Positions 52,074 to 60,346 of a stretch of 60,346 bases of DNA are shown piece by piece. The DNA lies in the NCBI GenBank assembly GCA_002304785.1, contig DBMG01000166.1:1-60346 (forward strand), written 5' to 3'. The position numbers and the translations under genes were made by a program. Numbering within the stretch: the stretch's first letter is position 1; every line of letters starts with the position of its first letter. The DNA is from Candidatus Accumulibacter sp. UBA704. GTDB lineage: Bacteria > Pseudomonadota > Gammaproteobacteria > Burkholderiales > Rhodocyclaceae. The notes below the pieces were generated by a model. It was not told the DNA's origin. It did not search any database and was given only the letters and a program-made list of their open reading frames with translations.

Positions 52074-52940
52074 CTATTCCGAAGGTGGCGCCGGTGTTTG
52101 TGTCATGTATTTCTGGATCAGATCGTCCGGTATGCTGAGCCGCCCCAGCAACGTTTCGCGGTCGATGTGCATCAGTTTTTCAATGGCCTCGAAATCGTCC
52201 GGCAGGGCTGGATTGTTCCAGTCGTTGGCCGAATGGCGCGCCAGGTTGACTGCGAGCACAACGTTGCGAACCCGCGGCAATTCGGCGTTGGCGTCGTCCA
52301 TCAACGCATTCAGCAAGTCCGGCAGGTGCCAGGCTTCGCAGAGCGCGAGTTGCAGGTCGAAGAGGCGGAGGCCAAGCACCTGTTGTTGTGCGGTTGCGCT
52401 GCGCAGCGTCTTGTCGGCGGCTTGACGGTCACGGATCTCGATAGCGAGCCGTGGCGCAAAGCACCACAGCAGGATTTCGGCGAGATCGTGCAGGAGGGCG
52501 GCCAGCGCGACCTCCTCGATATTCATGTCGTGCCTTTCGAACGCCCAGTCGTGGGCGTAGCGGGAAGCGCGTTGCACTCGCCGAATGACGTGCAGTACGC
52601 CGAGCAACGCCTGCGGTTCGCTCTTGAGGAGGGATTCGATCGTGACCGGGGATTCGAAGCGCCTGAAAAACGGTTCGATGCCGAGCATCATGATCGCGTT
52701 GCCGATGGTGGTGATGTCGGAACGCAGGTGCTTTCCGCGAAATGGTTGGATATACGCCAGCACTCGTACGGCCAGCAATGGGTCCTGCAATACGATGGCG
52801 GCGATGTCGCGCCCGTTTACGCGGTCGATGTTTTGGCGCGCCTCGTCCAGACGGCGGGCCGTCTGACGCAAAATGGGCATCTCGACCGAATTGAAGAAAT
52901 CAACCCAGGCTTCCTTCGTTTGGAACGGCTGATCGATCAT
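52074..52940 (-). CDS. HDOD-domain protein
   Basis: 288 residues from the ATG at 52940. The HDOD core is seen in MPILRQTARRLDEARQN, the hydrophobic VLQDPLLAVRVLAYIQ, TTIGNAIMMLGIEPFF and ALAALLHDLAEILLWCFAP. The HD metal residues are partly kept, as usual in this non-catalytic family. HDOD proteins take part in signalling, often with c-di-GMP networks. It is 77 bp upstream of lemA on the same strand. Confidence 0.85.
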   Translation of the reverse strand: MIDQPFQTKEAWVDFFNSVEMPILRQTARRLDEARQNIDRVNGRDIAAIVLQDPLLAVRVLAYIQPFRGKHLRSDITTIGNAIMMLGIEPFFRRFESPVTIESLLKSEPQALLGVLHVIRRVQRASRYAHDWAFERHDMNIEEVALAALLHDLAEILLWCFAPRLAIEIRDRQAADKTLRSATAQQQVLGLRLFDLQLALCEAWHLPDLLNALMDDANAELPRVRNVVLAVNLARHSANDWNNPALPDDFEAIEKLMHIDRETLLGRLSIPDDLIQKYMTQTPAPPSE

Positions 52941-53184
52941 CGTCTCAACTTGAAAAAACACCCGAAATAATCACGCTAATTGGTTGATTCACAATGGCGT
53001 GCTCTTTGTCCGGATCATGGTACCTGCTACGGTTGTACCTCGCAAGTCCCGGCTGTCCGGTCCAGGCGGTTAGCCCGGCGAGGTGAGTTCGCTGGCAAGT
53101 TCGGGGAATGGCAGGCGACCTTGGATCGCCGCACGGTTCCTGACGCTGTTTTCGACGTAAACTCGTCAGTGATCAGTGGCTTAT

Positions 53185-53193
53185 TGGTACAAT
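53185..53193 (+). promoter_or_regulatory. Extended -10 promoter for the ndk operon
   Basis: TGGTACAAT is an extended -10 (TGN-TACAAT). No strong -35 stands out. Transcription would start near 53200, with a leader of about 67 bases to ndk. The rest of 52941-53266 shows no gene. Confidence 0.45.
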
Positions 53194-53266
53194 AAAAGGA
53201 TTTTTCAAAGGTTCATGCAGTTTAGCGAGCTGTTTTTCTTTCTTTCCAATCTGGAGACCTGATCGT

Positions 53267-53695
53267 ATGGCTATCGAACGCACCCTTTCCATCATCAAAC
53301 CCGATGCTGTCGCCAAGAACGTGATCGGCAAGATCTACTCACGTTTCGAGACCAACGGGCTGAAGATCATTGCTTCCAAAATGGTCTGGTTGTCGCCCCA
53401 GGAGGCCGGTCAGTTCTACGCCGTGCACAAGGAACGTCCATTTTATGGCGACTTGGTCAAGTTCATGATCTCGGGGCCGGTGATGGTGCAGGTTCTGGAA
53501 GGGGACGACGCCATAGCCAAGAATCGTGACCTGATGGGCGCCACGGACCCGAAAAAGGCGGCCCCGGGAACCATTCGCGCGGATTTCGCCGAATCGATCG
53601 ACGCCAATGCCGTGCACGGATCGGACGGCCCGGATACGGCGCAAGTCGAGATTGCCTTCTTCTTCCCGGCGATGAACGTGTATTCCGGACGCTGA
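53267..53695 (+). CDS. ndk: Nucleoside diphosphate kinase
   Basis: 142 residues, the usual size. Balances NTP and dNTP pools by phosphate transfer through a histidine. MAIERTLSIIKPDAVAKN at the start, GATDPKKAAPGTIRADFA, and SIDANAVHGSDG with the catalytic His near 117. First gene of ndk-rlmN-pilF-rodZ-ispG-hisS-yfgM-bamB, an order conserved in Betaproteobacteria. rlmN follows after 13 bp. Confidence 0.97.
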   Translation: MAIERTLSIIKPDAVAKNVIGKIYSRFETNGLKIIASKMVWLSPQEAGQFYAVHKERPFYGDLVKFMISGPVMVQVLEGDDAIAKNRDLMGATDPKKAAPGTIRADFAESIDANAVHGSDGPDTAQVEIAFFFPAMNVYSGR

Positions 53696-53708
53696 TAGAG
53701 ACCATTGC

Positions 53709-54806
53709 ATGACTGTCAATCTGCTCGATTTCGATGCTGCCGGCCTTGAGGCCTTTTTCGCCGAACAAGGCGAGAAGGCTTTTCGCGCGAGGCAGGTGTT
53801 GCGCTGGATGCATCGGTTCGGGCAGAGTGACTTCGACGCAATGACGGATATCGCCAAGAGCCTGCGCGAGAAGCTCAAGCGCATTGCGACGATCGTGCCT
53901 CCGGCGATTGTTTCAGACAGGCTTTCCGACGATGGCACGCGCAAGTTCCTGTTTGATGTGGGCGGCGGCAATGCCGTCGAAACCGTGTTCATTCCCGAGG
54001 ATGACCGCGGCACACTGTGCGTGTCGACGCAGGCCGGATGCGCGCTCGACTGTTCCTTCTGCTCGACAGGCAAGCAGGGATTCAACCGCAACCTCACCGT
54101 GGCCGAGATCATTGGTCAGTTGTGGCAGGCCAACCGCGCGCTGGGAGCCGATCCGGCGGGAGAACGGATCATCAGCAACGTGGTGTTGATGGGCATGGGC
54201 GAGCCGCTGGCCAATTTCGAGAATTCCGTCACGGCGCTGCGACTGATGCTCGACGACAACGCCTACGGGCTGTCGCGGCGGCGCGTGACCGTGTCGACTT
54301 CCGGGTTGGTGCCGGTGATGGACCGTTTGCGCGACGAATGTCCGGTTGCACTTGCCGTTTCCTTGCACGCGCCGAACGATGCTCTGCGCGATGAACTTGT
54401 CCCGATCAACCGCAAGTATCCGCTCCGCGAACTGATGGCCGCTTGCCAGCGCTATCTGGAGAAGGCGCCGCGCGATTTCGTGACCTTCGAATATGTCATG
54501 CTGGACGGCGTCAACGATTCTGATGATCATGCCCGACAGCTATTGGCGCTAACCCATGACGTTCCGTGCAAGTTCAACCTGATTCCGTTCAATCCGTTCC
54601 CAGGTTCCCCTTACCGGCGAACTCCGTCTCCGCGCATCCGCCGATTCGCGGAGATACTGATGAATGCCGGAGTTGTCACGACCACCCGCAAGACCCGCGG
54701 CGACGATATCGATGCCGCCTGCGGCCAGTTGGCAGGGCAAGTGCGGGACAAGACCCGGCGCGCATCGAACCGGGTTATTGATATCCATGAGGCGAGATCA
54801 CGATGA
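53709..54806 (+). CDS. rlmN: RlmN, dual-specificity 23S rRNA/tRNA adenine C2-methyltransferase
   Basis: 365 residues. Radical SAM enzyme methylating A2503 of 23S rRNA and A37 of some tRNAs. The radical SAM cluster CALDCSFCSTGKQGFNRN, SAM-binding LMGMGEPLANF and a C-terminal Cys in DIDAACGQLAGQ (methyl carrier) are present. Stop overlaps the start of the next gene (ATGA). Confidence 0.96.
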   Translation: MTVNLLDFDAAGLEAFFAEQGEKAFRARQVLRWMHRFGQSDFDAMTDIAKSLREKLKRIATIVPPAIVSDRLSDDGTRKFLFDVGGGNAVETVFIPEDDRGTLCVSTQAGCALDCSFCSTGKQGFNRNLTVAEIIGQLWQANRALGADPAGERIISNVVLMGMGEPLANFENSVTALRLMLDDNAYGLSRRRVTVSTSGLVPVMDRLRDECPVALAVSLHAPNDALRDELVPINRKYPLRELMAACQRYLEKAPRDFVTFEYVMLDGVNDSDDHARQLLALTHDVPCKFNLIPFNPFPGSPYRRTPSPRIRRFAEILMNAGVVTTTRKTRGDDIDAACGQLAGQVRDKTRRASNRVIDIHEARSR

Positions 54807-55606
54807 ACAAGCGGATGAACCGGTTGGTGGCATGCTCCTGCGCGGCCGCAGCGCTATTACTGTTTGCTCCCTTGGGGGCAGCTCAACAATCGGCTCCGGA
54901 CCAGACCGGAGGTGTCTCCTCGCCAGTCCCAAGGGATGCCCGCACCCGTGCGAAGGCGCACACGGAGTTGGGATCGCTCTATTTTCAGAACGGCAACCTG
55001 ATTGTGGCGCTTGAGGAACTGACTCTGGCAGCGGCGATCGATCCCGAGTATGCAACGGCATTCAGCACGCGCGGCCTGATTCTCTATTACGTCAAGGAAT
55101 TCGAATCGGCTGAAAAGGATTTTCAGCGGGCGCTGAGCCTCGAAGGCAGGAACCCTGACATCAGCAACAACTATGGGTGGTTTCTTTGCCAGACGGGAAA
55201 GGTCAAGGAGTCCATCCCTTATTTCGAGCAGGCGCACCGAAACCCTCTTTATCAGACGCCAGAACTCGCCTATCTCAACCAGGGGGCCTGCTACATAAAA
55301 CTCAATGAGCTGGATCTGGCCGATGACGCGTTGCGCAAGAGTCTTCGCTTGATGCCGGAGAATCCGCAAGCACTTTTCCATCTGGCTAACGTCAGCTACA
55401 AGCGCGGGAATTTCGATGCCGCCAAGAAGCATTTGTCCGAAGCCGTTCGCCTCGTCGATCCGGGTCCGGAAATTCTCTGGCTCTACCTGCGCGTCGAACG
55501 CCGCTTGGGCAACCAGAGCGATGAGCGGAGCTTGGCCGCCCAGTTGCGCCGCAAGTTTCCGGACTCGCCTGAGTATCAGGAGTTGTTGAAAGGGAATTTT
55601 GAATGA
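54803..55606 (+). CDS. pilF: PilF/PilW type IV pilus biogenesis TPR protein
   Basis: 267 residues. A signal peptide (ACSCAAAALLLFAPLGAAQ) precedes six or so TPR units, including AHTELGSLYFQNGNLIVALEE, ISNNYGWFLCQTGKVKESIP and ALFHLANVSYKRGNFDAAKK, as in PilF/PilW, the pilotin for the PilQ secretin. Standard PilF has a lipobox right after its hydrophobic core. Here the only candidate cysteines precede that core, so lipidation is doubtful. Overlaps rlmN and rodZ by four bases each. Confidence 0.9.
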   Translation: MNKRMNRLVACSCAAAALLLFAPLGAAQQSAPDQTGGVSSPVPRDARTRAKAHTELGSLYFQNGNLIVALEELTLAAAIDPEYATAFSTRGLILYYVKEFESAEKDFQRALSLEGRNPDISNNYGWFLCQTGKVKESIPYFEQAHRNPLYQTPELAYLNQGACYIKLNELDLADDALRKSLRLMPENPQALFHLANVSYKRGNFDAAKKHLSEAVRLVDPGPEILWLYLRVERRLGNQSDERSLAAQLRRKFPDSPEYQELLKGNFE

Positions 55607-56532
55607 GTGAGGAGAAATTCACCGCTGATCATGCCGGTGATCCGATCCGTGCCGAGAACGAGGGGATGCCGGAGGAGGGGGGCATCAATGTTGGTTTGCA
55701 ACTCCGTACCGCCCGCGAATCGAGGGGGATATCGGTCGACGAGGTATCGTCGGCGCTGAAACTGAGTCCGCGTCAGGTTGAGGCGCTTGAGGCGAATGAT
55801 TGGTCCCGGCTTCCGAAAACCATCATTCGCGGATTCGTGCGGAATTACGCGCGTTTCCTCGATCTTGATGCCGCATCACTCATGGCTGCGCTTGACGGGA
55901 TGACCTTGCCCCAAGGCCCTGAGTTGAAAGTGCAAGTCGGATCTCCGGTCAGCATGCCCAAGGAAGGTGGTGCCGACCGACGAGATTACGTCAGGGTTTT
56001 CTCCGGTCTGATCGTTCTCTTGCTGGCAATTCTGGCCTACTACCTCGTACCGGCGGAAACTTGGCGGACGACACTCGACTCGATCAAGGAAATGGTCCAG
56101 ACGAAGAAAAAGGTCGCGGAACCGGTGACAGAGGCGGTCAAAGACGGCGGCCCAGTGTCCGCGGTCGAAGATCCGGCTGCGGGGGCTGTTGCCGTTTCCG
56201 ATCCTCCAGCACCGCCTGAATCCCCGGGTCGTGCGGATTTGCCGGCCCCGACTAACGCACAACCATTGCTTGTTCCCGCATCTCCTGCTTCCTCAGCGAA
56301 CACGCTCGTTTTCACTTTCTCGCAGCCTTCGTGGGTCGAAGTCCGTGATCGCTCAGGCCAGATCGTTTTCTCGCAGCTAAGCCAGGCCGGAAGCCGACGC
56401 GAGGTCAATGGGCAGCCTCCCTTCTCGCTCGTTGTCGGCAACTCCTCGCACGTGGCGCTTCAATACAAGGGGAATCCCGTCGACTTGTCGAAGCGCAGCA
56501 AGGATGATGTTGCCAGATTGACACTCGAATGA
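55603..56532 (+). CDS. rodZ: RodZ-type cytoskeletal/HTH membrane protein
   Basis: 309 residues. N-terminal helix-turn-helix of the RodZ type (LRTARESRGISVDEVSSALKLS, then IIRGFVRNYARFLDLD), a membrane helix near 130-150 (LIVLLLAILAYYLVPAE), a Pro/Ala-rich stretch and a periplasmic DUF4115 domain (SWVEVRDRSGQIVFSQL). Links MreB to the cell-wall machinery. Overlaps both neighbours by four bases. Confidence 0.9.
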   Translation: MSEEKFTADHAGDPIRAENEGMPEEGGINVGLQLRTARESRGISVDEVSSALKLSPRQVEALEANDWSRLPKTIIRGFVRNYARFLDLDAASLMAALDGMTLPQGPELKVQVGSPVSMPKEGGADRRDYVRVFSGLIVLLLAILAYYLVPAETWRTTLDSIKEMVQTKKKVAEPVTEAVKDGGPVSAVEDPAAGAVAVSDPPAPPESPGRADLPAPTNAQPLLVPASPASSANTLVFTFSQPSWVEVRDRSGQIVFSQLSQAGSRREVNGQPPFSLVVGNSSHVALQYKGNPVDLSKRSKDDVARLTLE

Positions 56533-57773
56533 CCATGAATACACTCATCAAGCGCCGTCCGACGCGGGCCGTCAGAATCGGTCGCGTTGTGGTCGGTGGC
56601 GATGCGCCGGTTGTCGTCCAGTCGATGACCAATACTGACACGGCGGATATCGTCAAGACAGCCATACAGTGCGCGGACCTGGCTCAAGCCGGGTCTGAGC
56701 TTGTTCGCATCACCGTCAACACGCCTGAGGCGGCTGCGGCTGTTCCGGGAATTTGCGATCAGCTTGAACGCATGGGCGTCGATGTGCCATTGATAGGGGA
56801 TTTTCACTACAACGGCCATCGCTTGCTCGCCGATCACCCGGAATGCGCGCAACGCTTGGCCAAGTACCGCATCAATCCGGGCAATGTCGGACACGGCAAG
56901 AAGCGCGACGAGCAGTTCGCCCAGATGATCGAGATTGCGTGCAAGTACGACAAGCCGGTGCGCATCGGCGTCAACTGGGGTAGCCTCGATCAGGATCTGC
57001 TGGCGCGGATCATGGATGAAAATGCCCGGCGTCCGCAGCCGCTGGACGCAATCGGAGTCATGCGCGAAGCAATGGTTGCCTCGGCGCTGGAGTCGGCAGC
57101 AAAAGCGGAGGAATTCGGACTTCCCGGCGATCACATCATCCTCTCGTGCAAGGTGTCCGGCGTTCAGGATCTGATCGGCATCTATCGCGAGCTCTCGAGA
57201 CAGTCCGATTATGCTTTGCATCTCGGGTTGACCGAGGCAGGAATGGGCTCCAAGGGAATCGTGGCGTCCACGGCTGCCATGGCCGTTCTTCTTCAGGAAG
57301 GCATTGGCGATACCATTCGCGTGTCGCTTACGCCGGAGCCCGGCGGAAAACGTACCCAGGAAGTTGTGGTCGCGCAGGAAATGCTGCAAACCATGGGGTT
57401 GCGTGCCTTCACGCCAATGGTTACCGCCTGCCCGGGTTGCGGGCGTACCACCAGCACCTTCTTCCAGGAACTGGCGCAACGCATCCAGAACCACGTACGC
57501 GATCACATGCCGAAATGGCGAGAGGAGTTCGACGGCGTCGAGAATATGACCTTGGCGGTCATGGGCTGTGTAGTCAATGGGCCAGGGGAAAGCAAGCACG
57601 CCAATATCGGCATCAGCTTACCCGGTACCGGTGAGGCGCCCGCTGCCCCTGTGTTCGAGGATGGCGTCAAGACCATTACTCTGCGCGGTGAGAACATTGC
57701 CGAGGAATTCACTGCCATCGTGGATCGCTACGTGGCCAGAACTTACAAAAGAAAGAACGCAACAAAATCATGA
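56529..57773 (+). CDS. ispG: IspG, 4-hydroxy-3-methylbut-2-enyl-diphosphate synthase
   Basis: 414 residues. Penultimate step of the MEP isoprenoid pathway, with a [4Fe-4S] cluster. It has the N-terminal barrel (RAVRIGRVVVGGDAPVVVQS, IGDFHYNGHRLL, INPGNVG) and the iron-binding region (ACPGCGRTTSTF, MGCVVNGPGES). Overlaps rodZ and hisS by four bases each. Confidence 0.96.
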   Translation: MTMNTLIKRRPTRAVRIGRVVVGGDAPVVVQSMTNTDTADIVKTAIQCADLAQAGSELVRITVNTPEAAAAVPGICDQLERMGVDVPLIGDFHYNGHRLLADHPECAQRLAKYRINPGNVGHGKKRDEQFAQMIEIACKYDKPVRIGVNWGSLDQDLLARIMDENARRPQPLDAIGVMREAMVASALESAAKAEEFGLPGDHIILSCKVSGVQDLIGIYRELSRQSDYALHLGLTEAGMGSKGIVASTAAMAVLLQEGIGDTIRVSLTPEPGGKRTQEVVVAQEMLQTMGLRAFTPMVTACPGCGRTTSTFFQELAQRIQNHVRDHMPKWREEFDGVENMTLAVMGCVVNGPGESKHANIGISLPGTGEAPAAPVFEDGVKTITLRGENIAEEFTAIVDRYVARTYKRKNATKS

Positions 57774-59065
57774 GTCAGAATATCCAGTCCGTGCGCGGGA
57801 TGAACGACATCCTGCCGGGTGAGTCGGAACTGTGGGAGCTTTTCGAGGAAACGATCCGTTCCTGGCTGAAAAGCTACGGATACAAACCGATCCGCTTGCC
57901 GATTGTCGAGCCGACCCCCTTGTTCAAACGGGCCATCGGCGAGGTAACCGATATTGTCGAAAAGGAAATGTATTCCTTCGAAGACAGCTTGAACGGCGAG
58001 CAGTTGACACTCCGTCCTGAAGGTACTGCCGGCTGCGTGCGGGCGGTGATCCAGCACAACCTTGCCGCTCAGCGGCCGCAGCGCCTTTATTACATGGGCC
58101 AGATGTTCCGGCACGAACGGCCGCAAAAGGGACGCTACCGCCAGTTCAACCAGGTCGGTGTCGAGTCTTTCGGTTTTTCCGGCCCGGATATCGATGCCGA
58201 GCAAATTCTCATGGGTGCGCGCCTGTGGGATGACTTGGGGCTGGACAGTATCAAGCTTCAACTCAACTCGCTCGGCCAACTCGAAGAGCGGGCGAAATAT
58301 AGGGCAGAACTGGTGACGTATTTCGAAAAATACGCGACTCTGCTGGACGAGGATGCCAAACGTCGTCTTTATTCCAACCCGCTGCGCATTCTCGACAGCA
58401 AGAACTCGGCAATGCAGGAAATGATTGCCGGCGCGCCACAACTGATGGGCCATCTTGGCGCCGAGTCGATGGCGCACTTCGAGGGTGTTCAACAAGTATT
58501 GCGCGATGTGGGCCTGCCTTACGAAATCAACCCGCGACTGGTCCGTGGACTGGATTACTACAACCTGACCGTGTTCGAATGGGTCACGGATCGCCTGGGC
58601 GCGCAGGGCACGGTCTGTGCCGGTGGTCGTTATGACGGACTTGTCGAACAGCTCGGTGGCAAGCCGACGCCGGCCTGCGGTTTTGCCATGGGCGTCGAGC
58701 GCCTTGTCACGCTGATCCGGGAATCGGGGGGTGATCCGGAGCCGGAAGGTACTGATGTCTATCTGGTACATCAGGGGGAAGCCGCGTCGCGCATGGCGCC
58801 GAGGATCGCCGAGGGATTGCGCGATCAGGGAATCAATGTCCTTTACAACTGCGGCGGAGGCAGTTTCAAGTCGCAGATGAAAAAGGCGGATGCCTCAGGG
58901 GCATTGTTCGCAGTGATCATCGGTGACGACGAAGCGAGTGCCGGCGAAGTGACACTCAAGCCTCTTCGTGCCGAAGGCACCGAGCGGAATGAACAGAAAC
59001 GCATCAGCGTCGATCAGGTCGCTGATGAAATCATGAACGCATTTTTCGACGGAGATGATGCCTGA
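57770..59065 (+). CDS. hisS: Histidyl-tRNA synthetase
   Basis: 431 residues, class II synthetase. SVRGMNDILPGESELWELFE at the start, motif 2 MGQMFRHERPQKGRYRQFNQ, His-binding LVRGLDYYNLTVFEW, and motif 3 GGKPTPACGFAMGVERL, followed by the anticodon-binding domain. Its TGA shares one base with the ATG of yfgM. Confidence 0.97.
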   Translation: MSQNIQSVRGMNDILPGESELWELFEETIRSWLKSYGYKPIRLPIVEPTPLFKRAIGEVTDIVEKEMYSFEDSLNGEQLTLRPEGTAGCVRAVIQHNLAAQRPQRLYYMGQMFRHERPQKGRYRQFNQVGVESFGFSGPDIDAEQILMGARLWDDLGLDSIKLQLNSLGQLEERAKYRAELVTYFEKYATLLDEDAKRRLYSNPLRILDSKNSAMQEMIAGAPQLMGHLGAESMAHFEGVQQVLRDVGLPYEINPRLVRGLDYYNLTVFEWVTDRLGAQGTVCAGGRYDGLVEQLGGKPTPACGFAMGVERLVTLIRESGGDPEPEGTDVYLVHQGEAASRMAPRIAEGLRDQGINVLYNCGGGSFKSQMKKADASGALFAVIIGDDEASAGEVTLKPLRAEGTERNEQKRISVDQVADEIMNAFFDGDDA

Positions 59066-59754
59066 TGGCTGCTTACGATCTTGAAGAACAGGAACAAATT
59101 GCCGAGTTGAAAGCCTGGTGGAAGGTGTACGGAAATCGGCTGGTCAATGCCGCGACGGTCATTGCCTTGGTGGTAATTGCGTGGCAGGGGTGGAACTGGT
59201 ATCAGCGCAACCAGTCCGGCCAAGCGTCGATGATTTACGGTGTCCTGCAAAAAGCTGTTCAGGAAAAGGATACTCAGCGAATCAAAGCGGCCAGCGGCGA
59301 ACTGATAGAGAAATATGGAAGGACGAGCTACGCCTCGCTAGGTGCACTGTCCTCGGCGAAGGCGATGGTCGATGCAGGCGACAACCAGACTGCTAAGGCC
59401 CAGTTGCTCTGGGCTGTCGATCATGCCAAGGACGAATTGCGTGATCTTGCCCGTCTGCGCGCGGCGCTCTTGCTTCTGGACGAGAAAGCGTACGACCAGG
59501 CGATGAAGCAACTGGAAGGCGCGTCTAGCCCTGCATTCGAAATCCGATTCCAGGATACACGTGGCGATATTCTGTCCGCCCAAGGGAAAAAATCAGAGGC
59601 GGTTGTTGCCTACCAGGGAGCGTTGGCCAATCTTGCCGAACTGGAAAAAAGCGGAAAGACCGCTGGCGCAGGGCAGGATTGGCAAAGCCAGTCCAATGCC
59701 GTATTCCGTGACCTGATCACACAGAAGATCGACGCGCTGGGTGGTGCCAAGTGA
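59065..59754 (+). CDS. yfgM: YfgM-type SecYEG-associated periplasmic protein
   Basis: 229 residues. An N-terminal cytoplasmic stretch (LEEQEQIAELKAWWKVYGNR), one membrane helix (AATVIALVVIAWQGWNWY) and a periplasmic TPR-like domain (YASLGALSSAKAMVDAGDN, LARLRAALLLLDEKAYDQA). In E. coli it joins SecYEG and PpiD in handing exported proteins to chaperones. Always between hisS and bamB in this operon. Confidence 0.93.
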   Translation: MAAYDLEEQEQIAELKAWWKVYGNRLVNAATVIALVVIAWQGWNWYQRNQSGQASMIYGVLQKAVQEKDTQRIKAASGELIEKYGRTSYASLGALSSAKAMVDAGDNQTAKAQLLWAVDHAKDELRDLARLRAALLLLDEKAYDQAMKQLEGASSPAFEIRFQDTRGDILSAQGKKSEAVVAYQGALANLAELEKSGKTAGAGQDWQSQSNAVFRDLITQKIDALGGAK

Positions 59755-60346
59755 CGAGGAAGTATTTTGCCATCGTCGCTTTGGTGGCCTTGCTTGCCGG
59801 GTGTTCCACGCTCGATGCCATAAACCCGTTTGCGGGAAAAGGGCCGAAAATGGCGGAACTGAAGCCATTCAAAGCCTCGGCGGAAGCGCGCGTGATCTGG
59901 CGTGAAAGCGTTGGCAAGGCGGAAACATACGCTTTCACACCTGCCGTAAATGGAACTTCGGTCTATGCCGCAGGTGGCGATGGGAGCCTGATGCGCCTTG
60001 ACGATGGCAAGGTCACCTGGAAAATCAACGCTGGTCAGCCACTCTCCGCGGGTGTTGGCTCAGATGGGACTCTGGTTGCCGTTGGGTCGCCGAAAGGGGA
60101 TCTGCTGGTTTTTTCAGCCGCTGACGGAAAACTGGCCTGGAAAGCAAAGGCGAGCAGCGAGATATTGGCTCCGCCCGCTGTCGGAGAAGGACTCGTCATT
60201 GTTCGAAGCGGAGACAATCGTCTGGCCGCGTACGACGCCACCGATGGCAAACGCAAATGGGTTTATCAGCGGCCAGCGCCAGCGCTGGCGCTGCGGGTGA
60301 CAGCGCCGCCTGTCATGGACGGGAAATACGTATTTGCCGGGTTTCC
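59751..60346 (+). CDS. bamB: BamB, outer-membrane assembly lipoprotein (5' part, runs off window)
   Basis: The first ~198 residues only. Starts at GTG 59751, overlapping yfgM by four bases. The signal MTRKYFAIVALVALLAGCS ends in a lipobox with Cys at residue 18. The following beta-propeller repeats (GSLMRLDDGKVTWKI, GDLLVFSAADGKLAWKA, NRLAAYDATDGKRKWVY) are typical of BamB, part of the machine that inserts outer-membrane proteins. Confidence 0.95.
   Translation, partial: MTRKYFAIVALVALLAGCSTLDAINPFAGKGPKMAELKPFKASAEARVIWRESVGKAETYAFTPAVNGTSVYAAGGDGSLMRLDDGKVTWKINAGQPLSAGVGSDGTLVAVGSPKGDLLVFSAADGKLAWKAKASSEILAPPAVGEGLVIVRSGDNRLAAYDATDGKRKWVYQRPAPALALRVTAPPVMDGKYVFAGF

Noticed and set aside
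1..60346. CRISPR arrays, insertion sequences, integrase genes, rRNA
   Set aside because: No regular repeat-spacer pattern, no transposase or active integrase, and no rRNA sequence was seen. The only recombinase-like sequence is the degenerate domain in the Wzz-like protein.

Overview
The window looks like a chromosomal segment of a nitrogen-fixing betaproteobacterium, most likely Rhodocyclales (Azonexus/Dechloromonas/Azospira/Azoarcus-like). This is inferred from gene content: nifL-nifA with rnf beside it, nifB-ferredoxins-draG, an Azospirillum-type phenylpyruvate/indolepyruvate decarboxylase, and the betaproteobacterial ndk-rlmN-pilF-rodZ-ispG-hisS-yfgM-bamB run. No database search was possible; all calls come from reading the sequence.

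Layout. 1-4.1 kb: rnfA (partial) diverges from nifL-nifA, with a NifA-type activator site and a sigma-54 promoter between them, then a small DUF1289-like protein. 4.1-12.0 kb: an accessory block of exported proteins, made of a 1267-residue helical protein with a glycine-rich membrane segment and disulfide-type Cys modules, two PDZ-CsgG fusion proteins, a lipoprotein and a small Pro/Cys-rich protein. A diverged copy of the tail of the DUF1289-like gene closes the block, as if it had entered beside nifA. 12.2-18.7 kb: a TPR protein, a Wzz/GNVR chain-length-type protein whose cytoplasmic C-terminus resembles a degenerate tyrosine recombinase, YbaL, Usp, Hsp20 with a small Cys protein, and Pcm. 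18.9-22.4 kb: nifB with a well-formed NifA site and sigma-54 promoter, two ferredoxins and draG.

22.4-31.2 kb: ipdC with a divergent Lrp-type regulator, a membrane protein, ompR-envZ, an AbrB-family membrane protein and a two-gene version of the QuiC1-type dehydroshikimate dehydratase. 31.4-37.2 kb: CbiX, a spermidine-synthase-like protein, SrkA, FucU/RbsD, a LysR regulator with a 22-bp palindromic operator, and two tandem DMT exporters. 37.1-48.1 kb: a cysteine-synthase homologue with a Cys-rich tail, an ATC-hydrolase-like gene, livKHMGF, a sigma-54 activator and dhaKL. Sigma-54-like promoters lie before several of these, suggesting one regulon. 48.4-60.3 kb: tRNA-Arg(CCT), uup, GIDE-lemA, an HDOD protein and the ndk-to-bamB housekeeping operon, which runs off the end.

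The items most worth following up are the PDZ-CsgG/giant-protein block and the Wzz-recombinase fusion. Next come the sigma-54 liv/dhaKL/cysteine neighbourhood and the NifA-type autoregulation signals at nifLA.
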